From Jackrogersella multiformis (Eukaryota > Ascomycota > Sordariomycetes > Xylariales > Hypoxylaceae): a stretch of 64,000 nt of DNA. Shown here one piece after another: positions 44,073-57,194 of this stretch. The translations under genes and the position numbers were made by a program. The notes beneath the pieces are model-generated. The model was not told the DNA's origin, ran no database searches, and worked only from the letters and a program-made list of their open reading frames with translations. Where the stretch lies: the NCBI GenBank assembly GCA_902806575.1, contig CADCXD010000010.1, positions 558,001 to 622,000 on the forward strand. Reading direction: 5' to 3'. How positions within the stretch are numbered: position 1 is the stretch's first letter; every line of letters begins with the position of its first letter.

Positions 44073-47000
44073 CTAGATTTTCTGGTAGAACAACAAGTAG
44101 GCAACCTTGTTATCCTTGATGTTGTCCTTCATTTGCTTTCCTCTCGCCTGGGCAGTAGCGCTCGGCGCTCCGTTGACAACGGAACTCCATTTCTTGGCCC
44201 CGTTGACCGGAGCACTGACTTTGTTCCACCCTTCGTCGTCACCGGCTTCGTCGTCACCAATTCCCTCGAACCTATTTCCAGAACCGCCTACAGTGCTATC
44301 TTTCTTGTAAGTTCGAGTGGATGCTTTCTCATTTTCGTCCTCGACGCCTCCCTCCGCTACATCCTCACTTCTTACTCGTCGAATGACTGTATCATCCATA
44401 CGGATCCATTCACGACCATCTTGGCGCCTGAGGTCGACAGTGTAATGCCCACCGCTTGCATTCTTGCCGTGGTGATAGACGGCAGCGATCAACTTGTACT
44501 TCGGGTAACCACCTTCAACGGCAAGAGCGTTTCGCTTCTGTCGCGAAAAGACTTCCTTGGGAAGTTCAAGTTCAAGTGGGTATCCAACCTTCTTCCAGAT
44601 CTTAACAGTTCCAGTACCTTCAGTATCAAATTGGAAACGCTTGAGGTGGAGAATCAGAACCGGCGGTAGAGATTCGATGAGAACCTGCTTGGTGGCCGTC
44701 GCATCCTTCCCCCTTGGCGATCCAAAATCGCCATGCAGAGTCTCAGGCCTAGTCAAACCCTTCAATGCATCAACAATGTTGTGAACCTGGGGGGAGCCGA
44801 TATCTAGCTGAAGTGGCTGAAAAGGCTCTAGGGTCACGGAATCCTTCAGGCCTTGTACCCTTAATTCAGATCTCAACTGGCCACCAAATACCTTACTAAT
44901 GGGAGATGATGTGACTGGGTGTCCAGAAGACCGAGTGATAGTGGCACGTTGACGCCGTCCTACTTCCAGCCAATCACTAGTGTCTGGAATGCTCGTAGGG
45001 GACGTCGCCAAAGGGGTACCGGCCGATGAGTTCGTAGCCGAGTCAGGTAGGTGACGCATTACTTGTACGCATTCGTCATGTAGCGCCTCTAATAGGAAGC
45101 CGAGGAATTCTTCGGCGTCCTGCTGGTGTCCACGCTGTGTATTTCTGTTAGAATATATCGAGACAAACACTAGAGTGTGCTTACCCTCATGCTGGCAAAC
45201 CTAGGAAGCTGCCTTATTGCTTCATAGACAAATTCAGGGGTGAAAGGTTCGCCGTATTGTTCGAGCTCCTGACTCTTCAACCTCCGACGAAGCTGTTCAA
45301 CGGATACCGCCGAATCAATCACTTTGTATTCGCGCATGAACATGATCCTATTATCGAAATCTGTTAGACTCGGGGGAAGCGAAGAACATAAACGATATTG
45401 GGAATACTCACATGGCATCAATTAAAGGTGTCTCGCTTTTAAAACTATGCGCCGCCTTCTTGCTAACCTGGTCCAGGAAGTCGTAAAATGGGATGCAGAA
45501 AATCAGAACTTGTAATACCTGAGACTATTATTAGCACACTCTTATTTTCAAAGTCCAAGCAATCGCAACTTACCGAATTCATATAACACATATTCCCAGG
45601 GTTAATCAAACCTCTAGGCTCTAGAAAGGCAAATTTTCGGTCGCCACTGACCTCGTAGGCCCGTAAAGCCTCAGCCAAAGAGCTTGCGTTAGACTTCACA
45701 AAACTACCTGCACCTACATTCCCGTTACCTTGGGCCGTACTATCGGGGATAGCGCTAGCCGTCGCAACGCCGGCGCCAGCAGGTCCCGCGCTAGCAGTGC
45801 CAGTCGAAGAGACGACGGGTGCTAGGCGACTAAACAACCCAGTCCAAAGCTTAGGGGTTGTCTTGACCGGGGCAGGAGCAGGTTCTGGCTTTGCTTCAAC
45901 TTGAGAGGCTTCTGGAGAGCTCTCGACCACGGGCTTTTCGGTTATCGTCTGCTCTGTGGACTGATTCCCGTCTGGAGACTTAATCTCGGCATTAGATGCA
46001 CTCGTGTCTTTGGCGCTTGCTTTGGGAATAGCGGGAACGATAGGAACAGCTGGCACGGCCGTACGAGAAGCGGGCTTGGTAGGTTTGGTAGGAGTGATAG
46101 ATGCGGTAGTCGTGGACTGAGTTGCATGAATTGACTGAGGCGTGGATGGCGAAGTTGACTGCGCATGTTCTGATGGCACATCTTGCGTTGACGGAGTTTC
46201 AAAGTGCGCCGACGAGTCGGCGTTGGCGCCATTCACGCTAGTAGTAGTGGTAGTGGACTTAAGTGTCGGAGTTTCCGGCAACGAGGTATTACCTCCTGAA
46301 ACCTCTTCGTGTGGTCCCGCTCCAGACTCGGCTCCTTTTATTTGATTGGAAGGCAACTCGACCGACTCGGCATCGGCAATCTGTATTCGTCTTCTTCTCC
46401 TAGATCGAGTAGACTTAGAAGGAAAGGGAATATCAGGTCGCGACAACCAGGGTAGCTAGAGCATGTTAGCATGAGTACATCAGGCTGCTGCAAAGTATTA
46501 TGGGACTTACCGGAGGCTTAAATGGCGATAGGGTTGACCGTAACTCGACATCTGGGGTGGTAGATACGATTTCCTGAATTTGTGGTGTAGGGGGTGTCAA
46601 CGGAGCTGGAAGGACTTGCGACGAATGCGTAGAAGAAGGGGTTTCGGGTACAAGAACAGGCGGGGGCGGCGCGGCTGCGATATAAGGAGGGGGGGTCGAA
46701 AGCGCCGGCGAAGGTTGTTGTTGCAGAGGCGGCCGTGAGTAAGGCTGAGGTGGAGGTTGCATACTCGACGACACGATGGGTGCGTATTGCTGGTGAATGG
46801 CGGGAGGAGACCGTTGAGAGTACTGGTTGTATTGGATATATGGTGCGTTGGCCATGGCGCCATTCTGATAATGATGCTGAAGCTGAGGATAGTAGGTCTG
46901 GGGATAAGGGGGCATATAGCTTTGGTGGTACATGGGGTTGACGTGTTGCTGATGGTGATACTGATGTTGATGATGTGTTGGATATGGCGGCGGCCGTCGT

Positions 47001-47155
47001 CGACTACCACCGTTCGGGCCTGGACCTGGACCTGAACCTGAACCTGGTCCCATATCAACTTGCCCTCTCACCACACCACCACCACCTCCTCCGCCGATGC
47101 CTCCTATGCCTCCTCCAGGGACAGGCTGCCCAGCCGGCAGATGATTACCGTTCAT
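44073..47155 (-). CDS. UBP3: Ubiquitin carboxyl-terminal hydrolase, Ubp3/USP10 type
   Basis: Five exons, 47155-46511, 46455-45574, 45518-45412, 45347-45185 and 45134-44073, with introns of 50 to 64 bp, give 952 residues. The enzyme removes ubiquitin from proteins; yeast Ubp3 acts with Bre5 on COPII/COPI components, ribophagy and stress granules. The Cys box GLINPGNMCYMNSVLQVLIF spans an exon junction (catalytic Cys near 505) and is followed by the Ubp3-type FCIPFYDFLDQV. The QQDAEEFLGFLLE box follows, then LILHLKRFQFD. The His box is HHGKNASGGHYTVDL (His near 829), with WIRMDD (Asp near 847). The first 480 residues are Pro/Gln/His-, then Ser/Thr-rich and disordered. The end, AYLLFYQK, is canonical. 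Confidence 0.92.
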
Positions 47156-48303
47156 CTTGCCGGCTTGGGGTTGATGAAGCAGTGTCTATCCACCGCTTCT
47201 GCGACGTGTGTCGTCGATACGTGGATCGCAATTCTTCGTTGGCACGTGGATGCGGAATCGGCAGGTTTGGATCGCGGGTTGTAGAATTGCTGCGCGCGTT
47301 GGATAACTGATATTCTCTTATGCGTCACGCTTTATTTATCAGCTCCGATCCACTTCCGCAACTGATAGAGGCAACGGGAAATGAGTGGCGCTGCCTCATA
47401 GAAGCCTCAAAAAAGATGAAAATGGATAAGAATGGATATGGAACGTGATAAATAAAACCCGGACTTCGAAAATAATGCGTCGAGCTTGTCAGAGCGGCGA
47501 TTAATCAGGATTAATCGGGATGGACTCGCGTGTTTGTGTTGGTTGAAGTTGGTCGGGATGAGATCAATCGAGCTAATAATTTTTAGAAATTTCTAAACTT
47601 TTCCGACCCTCTTTCCAAGGTTCCAGTCTTAGTCTGAGAACTACCTAGGTACCTAGGTACCTAGGTACGTACTACGTAGTACCTACCGAAATCATCCACC
47701 CGCGGCTCCCCAGGACCTCATCAACCGTAAAGGGTCAGCCACATTTACCAGCCACAATTATGGGTAATGGATCTTTCGATAGGAAGGTTTACTTCGAAGT
47801 GTCGGTTAACAGGTAGGTAGGAGGTAGGTAGGCAGGTAGGCAGGTAGGGTCTGGGTCAAGGATATAAGGAAACTCCAGTAAGGATAGATACGCCTTTATA
47901 TATACTTCCTTCCCAATGGCTTTATTCACATTTCTACGTGATTTCCATGTAATAACAGCGCGTTAGGGTTAGAAGCCTCCCCACATTAGACTTTGCCCTT
48001 ACCTATCTGCTTGCCTAGCCTAAAGGTAAGTAGAGACGGTAACCCAAACATGGGATACTAATGATTAACGGAGATAACAGTATGTACTCGACCGAGTTCA
48101 TATAAACATATTTTTCTATTCATATCAATGCCATCTTACTACGCTATGCATCGGGTTGTATGTAGTCGCAAATATTTACCAAGATAAGCCGCCTGATGAA
48201 AACCATCCATGGATGATGTCCCTTTCAGCCTCGTGCCAGCAAACATAACTACGCCATAGGGTTGCCCCTGAACTCTCTTCCTATTCTCCTAGCGAATTGA
48301 GTC
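47156..48303. other. Spacer with palindrome cluster
   Basis: Probable promoter of UBP3 (47156-47640). It is followed by a triple TACCTAGGTA array (47641-47668) running into a TACGTACTACGTAGTA palindrome, and TAGGTAGG/CAGGTAGG repeats at 47812-47850. The rest is non-coding up to the 3' flank of the CtIP gene. Confidence 0.5.
47641..47682. repeat. Triple TACCTAGGTA palindrome array
   Basis: Three copies of CTAGGTAC in tandem followed by a second palindrome centred near 47673. It is the longest such array in the window. Confidence 0.8.
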
Positions 48304-50769
48304 TCATTCGTCTCTAAATAGCCATCTCCCGCCAGGTCGCATAGCCTCTCGATATCTCTGGTCAACGATCTGACGTGTCATCTTAGCTGCTTCTTCCTTA
48401 TCTCGCTGTTCTTCCTGAGTGCTTGGGAAATCTGCTCGCCAGAAACCGACTGGAGATGCCGCGCGGTGGAATCTGTGGCGATGTTTGCCGTGCCCGTTGG
48501 CTAGTTCTTGCGTCTTAGCCTCAAGCCACAACTCTTCTTTCTCTGGCTTAGTCATGGTTGACAGCTTCCATGCATCGTCGCCCAGATATTTCTCTAACAA
48601 AGCCTGGAAGTCTGATGGGCCAATTTGGTCACGTTGAACACGTGCTTGGAGCCGAAACGTCTGACCACAACATCCTTCCTGGACGCATCCCGCTAAACCG
48701 GCTCGGTCATCTTTGCTTCTAACGACGTCGGTGAAGGCGTAGTCATAGCCGTCATTAGTATTGGAGTTGATTTTGAAGTCGTTGATGCCCAGTTGAGACT
48801 TAGAACGTTCTCGCAAAGGTGCTGCGTTGCCAGACACGCCACCCGTTGCTCTCTCATTAGACACTCGCTTAGAAATGGTGTTTGTAGAGGTTCGTCTGAT
48901 GTTTGATGCTTCTGGAGTAATAGGAGGCCGGTATATCTTGTCAGTCCTCTTCAAACCACTCTTCATAGAAGGTAGGTCGCGCTTCTGCGGGACTTGAAAT
49001 TCCGAAAATGCCGATATGCGTGCGTGGTCTGTCTGTCCACCGCTCGTTAGGGTGGCTATCTCGTGTGCTGGTAAAGGATTATTAAGAAGATTTTGAAGTC
49101 GGCCGGTCTTCGGGTTCCTTTTCGTCCCGGTTCTCGAACCTTCGTATTGTTCACCGTCTTCTATGAGGCTAGAAATTCCATTGCAAAGAGACGATGGTTC
49201 ATTCCGCTTCTCCGAGAATAATATTTGTAGTCTTTGCCGAGGTATAGTATCGCGGCCCAGAGGTGGCGACGCGAGAGAGCGGTTTTCGTATAGCTTCACT
49301 CCCTGTGCAGTCGTATCATCTTCAATAGAGGCCCTTCCAGAGTCCTTATCGAGCGATGATCGAATTGGAGGGCGATCTCGTCTTTCTGCGTCGTGTATTA
49401 GGTCCTCTCGTCTATCTAGGCGGCTCTTCTCGACATGTGGCGAGGGAGTCCCAGCAAAGTCCAAAACAGACACATCTTCAGGGCCGTGGTCGGTTCTATT
49501 GCGCTTCCTGGGTGTGTCTACTCTGCCTCCTTCAGCGTCGAAATCAATACTCTCGTGTAGCACGAACTGACGATGTTCAATAACAATTAGGGGATCAGAG
49601 CCATCTTCTTCTGCCTTCACTTTAGTCGAAGCTGGAATATTTTCTGTCTGTCGGTCGCCATGCTTCCTCTTGCGTAAACAGCGCTCCGACACTACAACCG
49701 GAGCGTCAGAAGATGGTTCATCCTTGATGAGCACCTCCTGTGAATGTGTGTCTCGGTTCTGCGGGAGGGGTGGCAGCGAAGCATCATCTCCATCTCTGGA
49801 ACCAACATGATGCTCTGAGCGAGGCGGGGCCTTCTTTCTCTGGCCAAACCGTGACCTATTCACTATTTCCGACACAGTTGGGGAGGCAGAGGCAGTGCTC
49901 CTAATAGACTCGTGATCAGTGTCGCCATTATTGATGAGTGGCCATTTCAATGGGCTCTCCCTAGATATTCGATCAGATCTTGCCAGCCTAAGCCCGTTAG
50001 GAGCATCAGAATCGGATAATTCGGAATTAATCGCATGCGGCCTACTACTAGGCTGGACAGCGCTGTCGGAAGAAAGGCTTGCATCAAATGAACCGGAGGA
50101 TGCTACCGTGACCGCCGCCAATTTAACTTCTAACTTCTTGATTGTCCGACTACGCTTCTGGCACTGTTGATCTAACTGATTTGCATGGTCCATCCATTGA
50201 TTGTAGGCTTTCGTCATATCTCGAAGTCGCTGGTTCAACTTCGCGTGAGCATCTTCAAGCTCCGTATATTTCCCACGCAGCTTCGTATAGTTCCCGCCAA
50301 GCTTCAGATGTTCTTCCTTAAGCTCGGAGAACTTCAGCCCGTCAAGGTTTAATTTTCCAGAGTCGGTAGATCGCTTTAAATTTGAGACTTGGTTCACAGA
50401 CTTGGGTGCGAGAGGAGGACGAATATCCTTAGCGATATCATGATTTTGAGATTGGTATATATTCGATGCCTCTGAACGTCTAGCGTCCTTGATATTCTTA
50501 AGTTCTTCTCGTAGAGATCGATTTTCCTCTCTTAATCGTTCTATATCAGAGACACTGCTCCTCAAAGTTTCGAGCTCGGCGGAAAGTTGTTTATTCTCGC
50601 CTATATATAATCTAAGGCCTGTTTATATGTGTAAGTAACCTATATCGGAAGTAAAGGATGGGACCAGCTTATACACACCCGTGTCAAGCTCGTTATCAAT
50701 TCGATCACAGGCTCCAGCGAGGGCGTCGAACAGGGCAGGTCTACCCACTTCCTTGAACCAGTTTTCCAT
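48304..50769 (-). CDS. SAE2: DNA-end-resection factor Sae2/CtIP/Ctp1
   Basis: Exons 50769-50679 and 50600-48304 with a 78-bp intron (GTGTGT donor) give 795 residues. Exon 1 supplies MENWFKEVGRPALFDALAGA, and splicing joins it to a Leu/Glu-rich coiled coil (about 30-150), which in this family mediates oligomerisation. The C-terminal Sae2/CtIP domain has CVQEGCCG (669-676, a CxxxxCC cluster), FRLQARVQRDQIGP, GKHRHRFHRAASP (KHRHRFHR at 736-743, the DNA-binding RHR-type motif) and GFWRADFPST (749-758). The protein activates the Mre11-Rad50-Nbs1/Xrs2 nuclease at double-strand breaks after CDK phosphorylation. The middle is long, Ser-rich and disordered, as usual. Some databases call it 'DNA repair protein Sae2/CtIP'. 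Confidence 0.9.
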
Positions 50770-53700
50770 CTGGCAACAGATAAAAAAGCCAATTGTGTTC
50801 TCTACCTAATCAATCCATAAATATAGCTGTCGATTCATTTTCAAGCAGGTTTGGCTGAGTGGTAACTTCGAATAAGTATCTGAATGTGTGGGAATAAGGA
50901 TATGGATTGAGGATAGTTGAGGACAGTAACGCGTGGATACCTACCTAAAGTAGGTACGCGCCGAAAAGCGCCTACCCCACCGTTCACTAAGTGATTAGGT
51001 CCGTGCTCGATTAAACTCCTTTGGACCCCACTACACTACTTACAAGGACCCTCCCTAGCTTTCGTCAGGAACAGGTTGGTTATGTAAAAGCCCTGGAGCC
51101 AATTCAAGCTGTGTGGATCCACACTAAGTTCCTAGGTACCCACGGATAAAAATTTAAAGGAAGGAGACCTTGTATTAAGGGATTCTGTTATTAGTGATTA
51201 CGGATTGTCTTCATTCACCAAACATATATCGATGTTATTATATGCCTTATGATCATCGATTCTACTAATATATCATACCTGGATACCACCGGCCGTTCAT
51301 AGCTATTGCTTGCAGCTTGTAAGCGAGCACAATCCCGATTATACCTACCTAGGGACCTAGGTAGGCAGCTAGGTAGTAGGGCTGCATATATGTTGTTCCC
51401 CATCCTGCAAGACGCACGCACGATAGATCCAATCCACCTATTCTGGTCTCCATATCCAAATACAGCATAATAATAGAACTCTATTTGCCACTGCGAGAAG
51501 CCTGGCAAAAAGGATTTTGGTTGAGTTTATAAAACCGATAAGTTTAAGTCAAGTCTTTCCTATACAAGCGTTCGGGGAGATGAGTTCCGGAACGGCAGAA
51601 TCTCAACTTTGGCCACATCAATACAATCATAACGAACTTGAATTGGCCTAATAGTAGAGAATGACAAATAACCTTTCACTATAAATCCGGGAAGATCTGG
51701 TGGAGGTAGGTTGCAGTATAAACGGATCTAATATGTTTTATTAGCATGAAGAACAGAAATATGAATTACTTTCTACCAGAGTCATCATGTAAGATACACA
51801 CCTACCTAGGTATTTAGGATTGTTAATCACACATGATGGATTAGCAATTCACATTAGAAGGTGTCGCTAAACTTGAAGTCTGGAAGACCATGGTATAACC
51901 GTAGTGGGTAATTTATGAAAATACAACCTACAATGGTACTTACAAAGGTATTTTCACTATCCATCGATAGTTTTCTAATGCTAGGTATGTAAATGGATGT
52001 GGTGATATCACTTGACCAAGAAGAACCTCATCGCTGTTTATGACATACCTAGAAATCGGAGGCATTAAGATTCGAAACAAAATGTCAAAAAATGTTAGGC
52101 ATCGCCGCAAGACAAATACCTAGCTAAGTACAATGCTAAAGGTGATTAGGCAGTATTCATTCATGTACCCCTATATATTGATAGACATCCTCAAAGTCTC
52201 GTTGATGCCAAATGAAGCAAGCTCGGTAGACCGACTGCGTAGATGAGGCAATGTAATTTGAACTTAAAGACAATCTGCCTAGGTACCTAGGTAAGCACCT
52301 AAAGATATAAATGCTATCTAAAGTATCAAAATATGTTAAGAACAACAGACAAAAAAATCAAATACATTACTAGCCCAGGCAGATATGTAGACGACTTAGT
52401 TGTGACTTGTACGAGTGTCTCAAGATTAAGGACACTTAGCAAAGACGTTTAAAGCTATCAACAAGCCTTTGCCTAGGTATCTTCTGGGACTATTAATTAC
52501 TCATTAAGTTACTAAAGTGTAACATGATTTCATAGCCAAGTCATCCCCCCCTATTACTCGAAGGTTATATTTAGAACACTTACTCCATGTGAGGCACATC
52601 TAAGCTACCTAAGTAATAAACACCACATGTGCATGAACTACCTAGGATTAGGTAGGAGCCAAGATTGCTACTTTCACGATTTTGCCGTTACCGATTTATA
52701 TAGGTGTACCAAATGGAGCGATTCTGTTGGATCAGACGTAGCATTTCTTAGATAGGTAGAAGCTGGTAAACAACATACCTACCTAGGTACCTAGGTAGGT
52801 AATCATAGTATTGTAACTGCCTAGGCGTTATTCCATATGGGTAAATAACGGTACTATTTACATGGCGGTAAGGCAGCGCACGTGTTATCTAGGCGCTAAG
52901 AGTGGCAGAAAAAATTAGCAGAAAAATTGGCAAAAATGGTAGAATGACTAACCGCCCTTTCTAGGAATGGATATTGGCAATTCCCACAAATCTTTTTTTG
53001 AAGGTTAATCAACCAACACAATAAACTGTCGTTACGTGCGCAAGGCAAATTCAACGGCGATCAGAGCGATACATAATCTAGTACAAGTTCCTTCATACCT
53101 AGTTGTCGACGATACGATATTATTCCTAATTTCAATTTACATTCATACATTCCTACTGACTACCTGTGGCTACTGACTACTGACTACTCGCTACTCGGCA
53201 TAACAACCAGGTAAGTGTACGCCTTATTGAGTGTGTACGTTTGTTTCATTAAGTCGAGTTACGGCCTTGCTTCCTTACAAGCAGATAAATATTTAAAACA
53301 CCTAATCTATCTACATGTACCTGCCTTTCTAACCTGCTTCTCCCCGATACCCTTTCCTTCTACACATACATCGCCATTGCCTGGAAGTTCGCGCTGCGGA
53401 GCATTTGGTTTCTACCTAGGTACCTACCTGGACTAGGAAGGTATCTAGCAGCTGCCTAGGTACTGTTCTTCCGTACCTGCCTTCCCACCAACATCGAACC
53501 CCACCATCCTAAAAACCTAGCAGCTACTACATAATCTAACAAATCGTCTACATCAAAATTCTTTCCCACTAACATACACCTACCTTCATACCTTTCATAA
53601 CATAACTCTTTCGTCAACCAACCCCAATACCTCACCGACAGAAACGCATTTGACGCATCTTCCGCATCTTCGCGTTGCCTTACCAACTTGACTTCGTAAC

Positions 53701-54361
53701 TAATATCCTTGCTATCAAGCACCCCTCCTACTCGACGACAACTATTGCGACATTTGATCCGAGCATCAAAAAAGCATCAAAAAGTCAATATTGTGACACA
53801 CTGTCTACTACCGTGGTTAATATCGAACCTTTACCACCTAGTTACACCCAGCCGCTCTTCTTGAACAAATCACGGTTACTTGTGGTAAGTTTAACATCCC
53901 ATCCAACGTCGACTTCCTACCATTCGTCGTCCATCATGAGCCCCTCCATCCCCTCCATCAAGCCTTTTTTTTTTTTCTGCACTGAGCATGACCCCACTAC
54001 GCTACGATACGCGATACATACCATCGCCTACTTACCCCACTCCTCACCCTGTACCACACAGCGTCGAATACCTACGCTGCCTTGTCTGAGTACTCGTTCA
54101 CCTATCGCCTACTGCTCGAGTGGTAGGCGATGGCTGGAGATGCTTCAAAGCTTCCAGCAAAACAATGTTCTAGTAGCCTGAAAGCTACCATATTCATTCG
54201 GGGCGGCAAGGCGCATTTGTATCAGCCCACCATCGCATATCTCGTATGCTGTTGTTTATATTTTTGTTTTGCTACGAGGCTAATATTAATTATAGACTTG
54301 AGCACAGTGTCGCAGAAACACCTATCTAATAATCTAACAAGAGATTTCTACGAATATTACC
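50770..54361. other. Long spacer plus leader of the Gis2-like gene
   Basis: 50770-53000 is AT-rich with palindromes at 51340-51375, 52278-52293 and 52775-52803. From about 53080 the plus strand becomes pyrimidine-rich, as in long fungal leaders. Possible leader introns include a GTAAGT donor at 53886 and a clear GTATGC ... GCTAATA ... TTATAG intron at about 54244-54295. Open frames here (for example 53675-54181) lack conservation features. Confidence 0.4.
52775..52803. repeat. TACCTAGGTA palindrome array
   Basis: Overlapping CCTACCTAGG and TACCTAGGTAGG copies of the dispersed motif. Confidence 0.75.
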
Positions 54362-55474
54362 ATGGAGTACCAAGGCCCTGCTCGTGCCTGCTACACTTGT
54401 ATGTCGTCGCATATTACACTTTTGAGAAGAATATACTGCTTCTTCATTTGGCTCCGTTTTCCGCTTCGCGTTTGCCACTTTCATGGGATTCATGTTATTG
54501 TGTGCTGGCTATCCATCAAGCAACCATCAATACACAGTCCGACTCGTCACTTTACACTGGTCTCTTCGCCACTCTCCCTATTTGACTCTGTTCAAGCACA
54601 GGCATTAAAGGACATTTTCTTTTTTCTGCATCAAGCTTGACGATATTGTTTCAATTTTTGTAGGTATATAATGATCTAACATTTTTCTTTGTATAGGTGG
54701 CCAGACTGGACATCAGCTCCGTGACTGCCCTAACCGTGGCCCGCCCAAGTGGTAAGTTGTATCTTGCCTCCTAACTAGCTATGCATTTATTAACATTTAT
54801 AGTTATAACTGTGGCGGCGAAGGACATATCAGTAAGCCCCTTAACTGCTGTAGGTTACATTGAAGTGTCTTCTAACGGATGGTACCTTTAGGCCGCGAGT
54901 GTCCCGATGGTCCCAAGGAGGCTAAATCATGCTACAGATGTGGCCAGTCCGGACACATCAGCCGTGACTGCCCTCAGAGCAGCGCTCCTCTTGGCGGTCC
55001 AGGTGGTCCGGGTGGTCCGGGTGGCCAGGGTGGATCCCAAGAATGCTACAAGGTATGTCATTAGAATGTTCACTTTTCGTCTATTGTCTCAGAACTAACT
55101 TGTTCTGGATTTAGTGTGGCAAGGTCGGCCACATTGCACGCAACTGCCCGGATGCCTACGGCGCTAACAACTATGGCGGCTTCAGCGGCGGCGGTGGCGG
55201 CAGCACCTACAATGGAGGTCAAGGCCAAGGTGGTGGAAAGACTTGTTACTCGTGTGGTGGCTATGGTCACATGTCTCGTAAGCAAGAGATTGAAATTTTG
55301 AAGTTCTACTTTTCTAACCCAGTCTTAGGCGAGTGTGTTAATGGCAGCAAGTGTTACAACTGTGGCGAGAATGGTCACTTCTCCCGCGATTGCCCCAAGG
55401 CTTCTACCCAAGGCGAGAAGATTTGCTACAAATGCCAACAGCCCGGACACGTCCAGTCTCAGTGCCCCAACTAA
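54362..55474 (+). CDS. GIS2: Gis2/Byr3/CNBP-type seven-zinc-knuckle protein
   Basis: Six exons: 54362-54398, 54697-54751, 54803-54831 (29 bp), 54892-55052, 55115-55277 and 55329-55474, giving 196 residues. Splicing yields seven CCHC knuckles: CYTCGQTGHQLRDC, CYNCGGEGHISREC, CYRCGQSGHISRDC, CYKCGKVGHIARNC, CYSCGGYGHMSREC, CYNCGENGHFSRDC and CYKCQQPGHVQSQC. A Gly/Pro linker lies after the third and a Gly/Ser linker after the fourth. This is the cellular nucleic-acid-binding protein family, which binds single-stranded nucleic acid and associates with translating ribosomes and RNA granules. Five of seven knuckles are interrupted by or abut introns. Intron 1 (298 bp) is unusually long here and may carry regulatory sequence. 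Confidence 0.92.
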
Positions 55475-57194
55475 GCTGACCCACGGCTCGTCAACTCGAC
55501 AACCTTTCTAATGCGACAATTCAATAGCTTCTTTCACAACATCAATTACCCCTAACAGTTTATGAAGGTGGATGGCGAACGTTGCCAGAGCAGTGGATGA
55601 TTGGGATGGGCAATCTTCTCAAAATATTCGGCAAAGACCCTTTGTATATTCTCTTCTTATGGTTGACCCTCCGCGCAAGTGGAATAGGTGACCATGACAG
55701 GTCGCGATTTGGTAAAGTCGAGCAATCTCACTTGGACGGACATGATACAACGACTGAAAAAAAGGGGGATAGATCTCGCCTGGATTCGGAAAAGTCTTCA
55801 CGGAACATGGAGTCATGGATTTGCTTTGCTAGGGATATTGCTGAGTCTTTAAGGGCATTGATCACGTCACGCATGATATGCAGGGACTCGTTGCGTTTGT
55901 ACCTTCATAAATGGTTTTTTTCCTTTTCTGCAGTACTTGTTCCTCAGCTAGGAACTGAACACGAATGAATCGTCTGTTTTTAACCTACTAACACAATCTA
56001 TTCGTGTTTGAATGTCTGTGATTGTGATATCTCCCTCATTTGTCTCAGTTCTGATACTGGGTGAATCGTTGTTATGGCAACCCAAGTCTGAAGCTGCATT
56101 CTAATCCACATAGGTCTAATTTGAATTTCATGTTTAAGAGTTGGTAAACGTAACACGGCGTCCGGAAACTTGTAACCATCAAGCTACAAGGTACCTACGT
56201 ATACGGATAGGAAAACTACCTAACGTCTAGGAGGGATAATACCTACTGTTATCGGATATGGTCCTGCGGCTTTGTAATAGTACTTTAGCCATCACGATAT
56301 TAGAAAGGTGTATATCCCGAAGTATGTACATACCTGACCATGCCTGGCCGTTAGTAATAGGTACCTACCTAGGTAAGCATGGTAGCAGCATGTGATGCCG
56401 CAAATTGGGAATACAGCCCCCTACATAGGGAGTCCTTCTTATGCATTCCCATTGTCATTGTCATTGTCACTGTCACTGTCACTATTATTCGTTTTCAAGG
56501 GCAGTAAAGTAAACAAGCCCTGCAAGCTCCAGAAGTGCTATGCTGTTTTGAGTAGTTGGTGTGGCATGGTTATGGTATGGTATGGTATCTCTGTCTATCT
56601 GCAATATTCTACGAAGTACGCCATCCTTTCTAGTAAGTAGTCCAATCCAGTCCAGTTCGGTACAATCCAGCGCGGTACAGTGTAGCCCAAACTCCATCCC
56701 TGAAAGAAAAAGAAAAAAACAGGGGATTGTTTGCGATTTAATCGAAAATAAGGCAAGGGGGTGGGGGTTGGGGGTTGGTAAGAGGGGTACGTTTAGTTTG
56801 TTTCCTGCGTAGACTGTCTGGGAGAGATCGATGTGGTATTTCATCCGTATGCGTTCCGGGTGTAAGCTACGTCTGCCTCGTCAGCTCTCGCATCCGCTCG
56901 GTGTTGCACCGCCTGTCTGTGCCTTGGTCACGATCATGTTGCTCTGCTCTAAGGTTTGGTGCGCCCATAGCACAATCGGCTGTGCGTCGCAGCGCGATGC
57001 GGGTTCGAACATTATATCAGGGGTGCGTCTCGGGCAGCTGGCGGTGATCAATGCCGACTCCTCGTTTGGTGCGGCGGTGGCGAGAGCTGGGACTCCGGGC
57101 CGACCACAGCATATGAAACACCGTCCGTCGAAACAGCGCGTGCGTGTATGTATGCAACGTAGCGCAGCCGTGGTGGTAGAACGGGACATCGCCC
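55475..57194. other. Spacer between convergent genes with simple repeats
   Basis: Probable 3' UTR of the Gis2-like gene in the first 400 bases. A (CATTGT)/(CACTGT) microsatellite lies at 56450-56485, GGTAT repeats near 56568-56590 and a TACCTACCTAGG copy at 56361-56374. A tRNA-like A-box/B-box pair near 56970-57012 does not fold into a cloverleaf. Confidence 0.45.
56450..56485. repeat. CATTGT/CACTGT hexamer microsatellite
   Basis: Three CATTGT units followed by two CACTGT units and a diverged one. Confidence 0.85.

Noticed and set aside
53675..54181. 168-codon plus-strand frame upstream of the Gis2-like gene
   Set aside because: Ser/Thr/Pro composition follows from the pyrimidine-rich leader; no domain, no good start context, and an overlapping minus-strand frame is equally open.
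55582..55968. 128-codon frame after the Gis2-like gene
   Set aside because: Lies in the expected 3' UTR, with mixed composition and no homology features.
56961..57030. tRNA-like sequence with an A-box (TAGCACAATCGG), a perfect GCAC/GTGC D-stem and GGTTCGAA
   Set aside because: Only about 22 nt separate the boxes, the T-stem does not pair and no acceptor stem closes; at best a tRNA relic.
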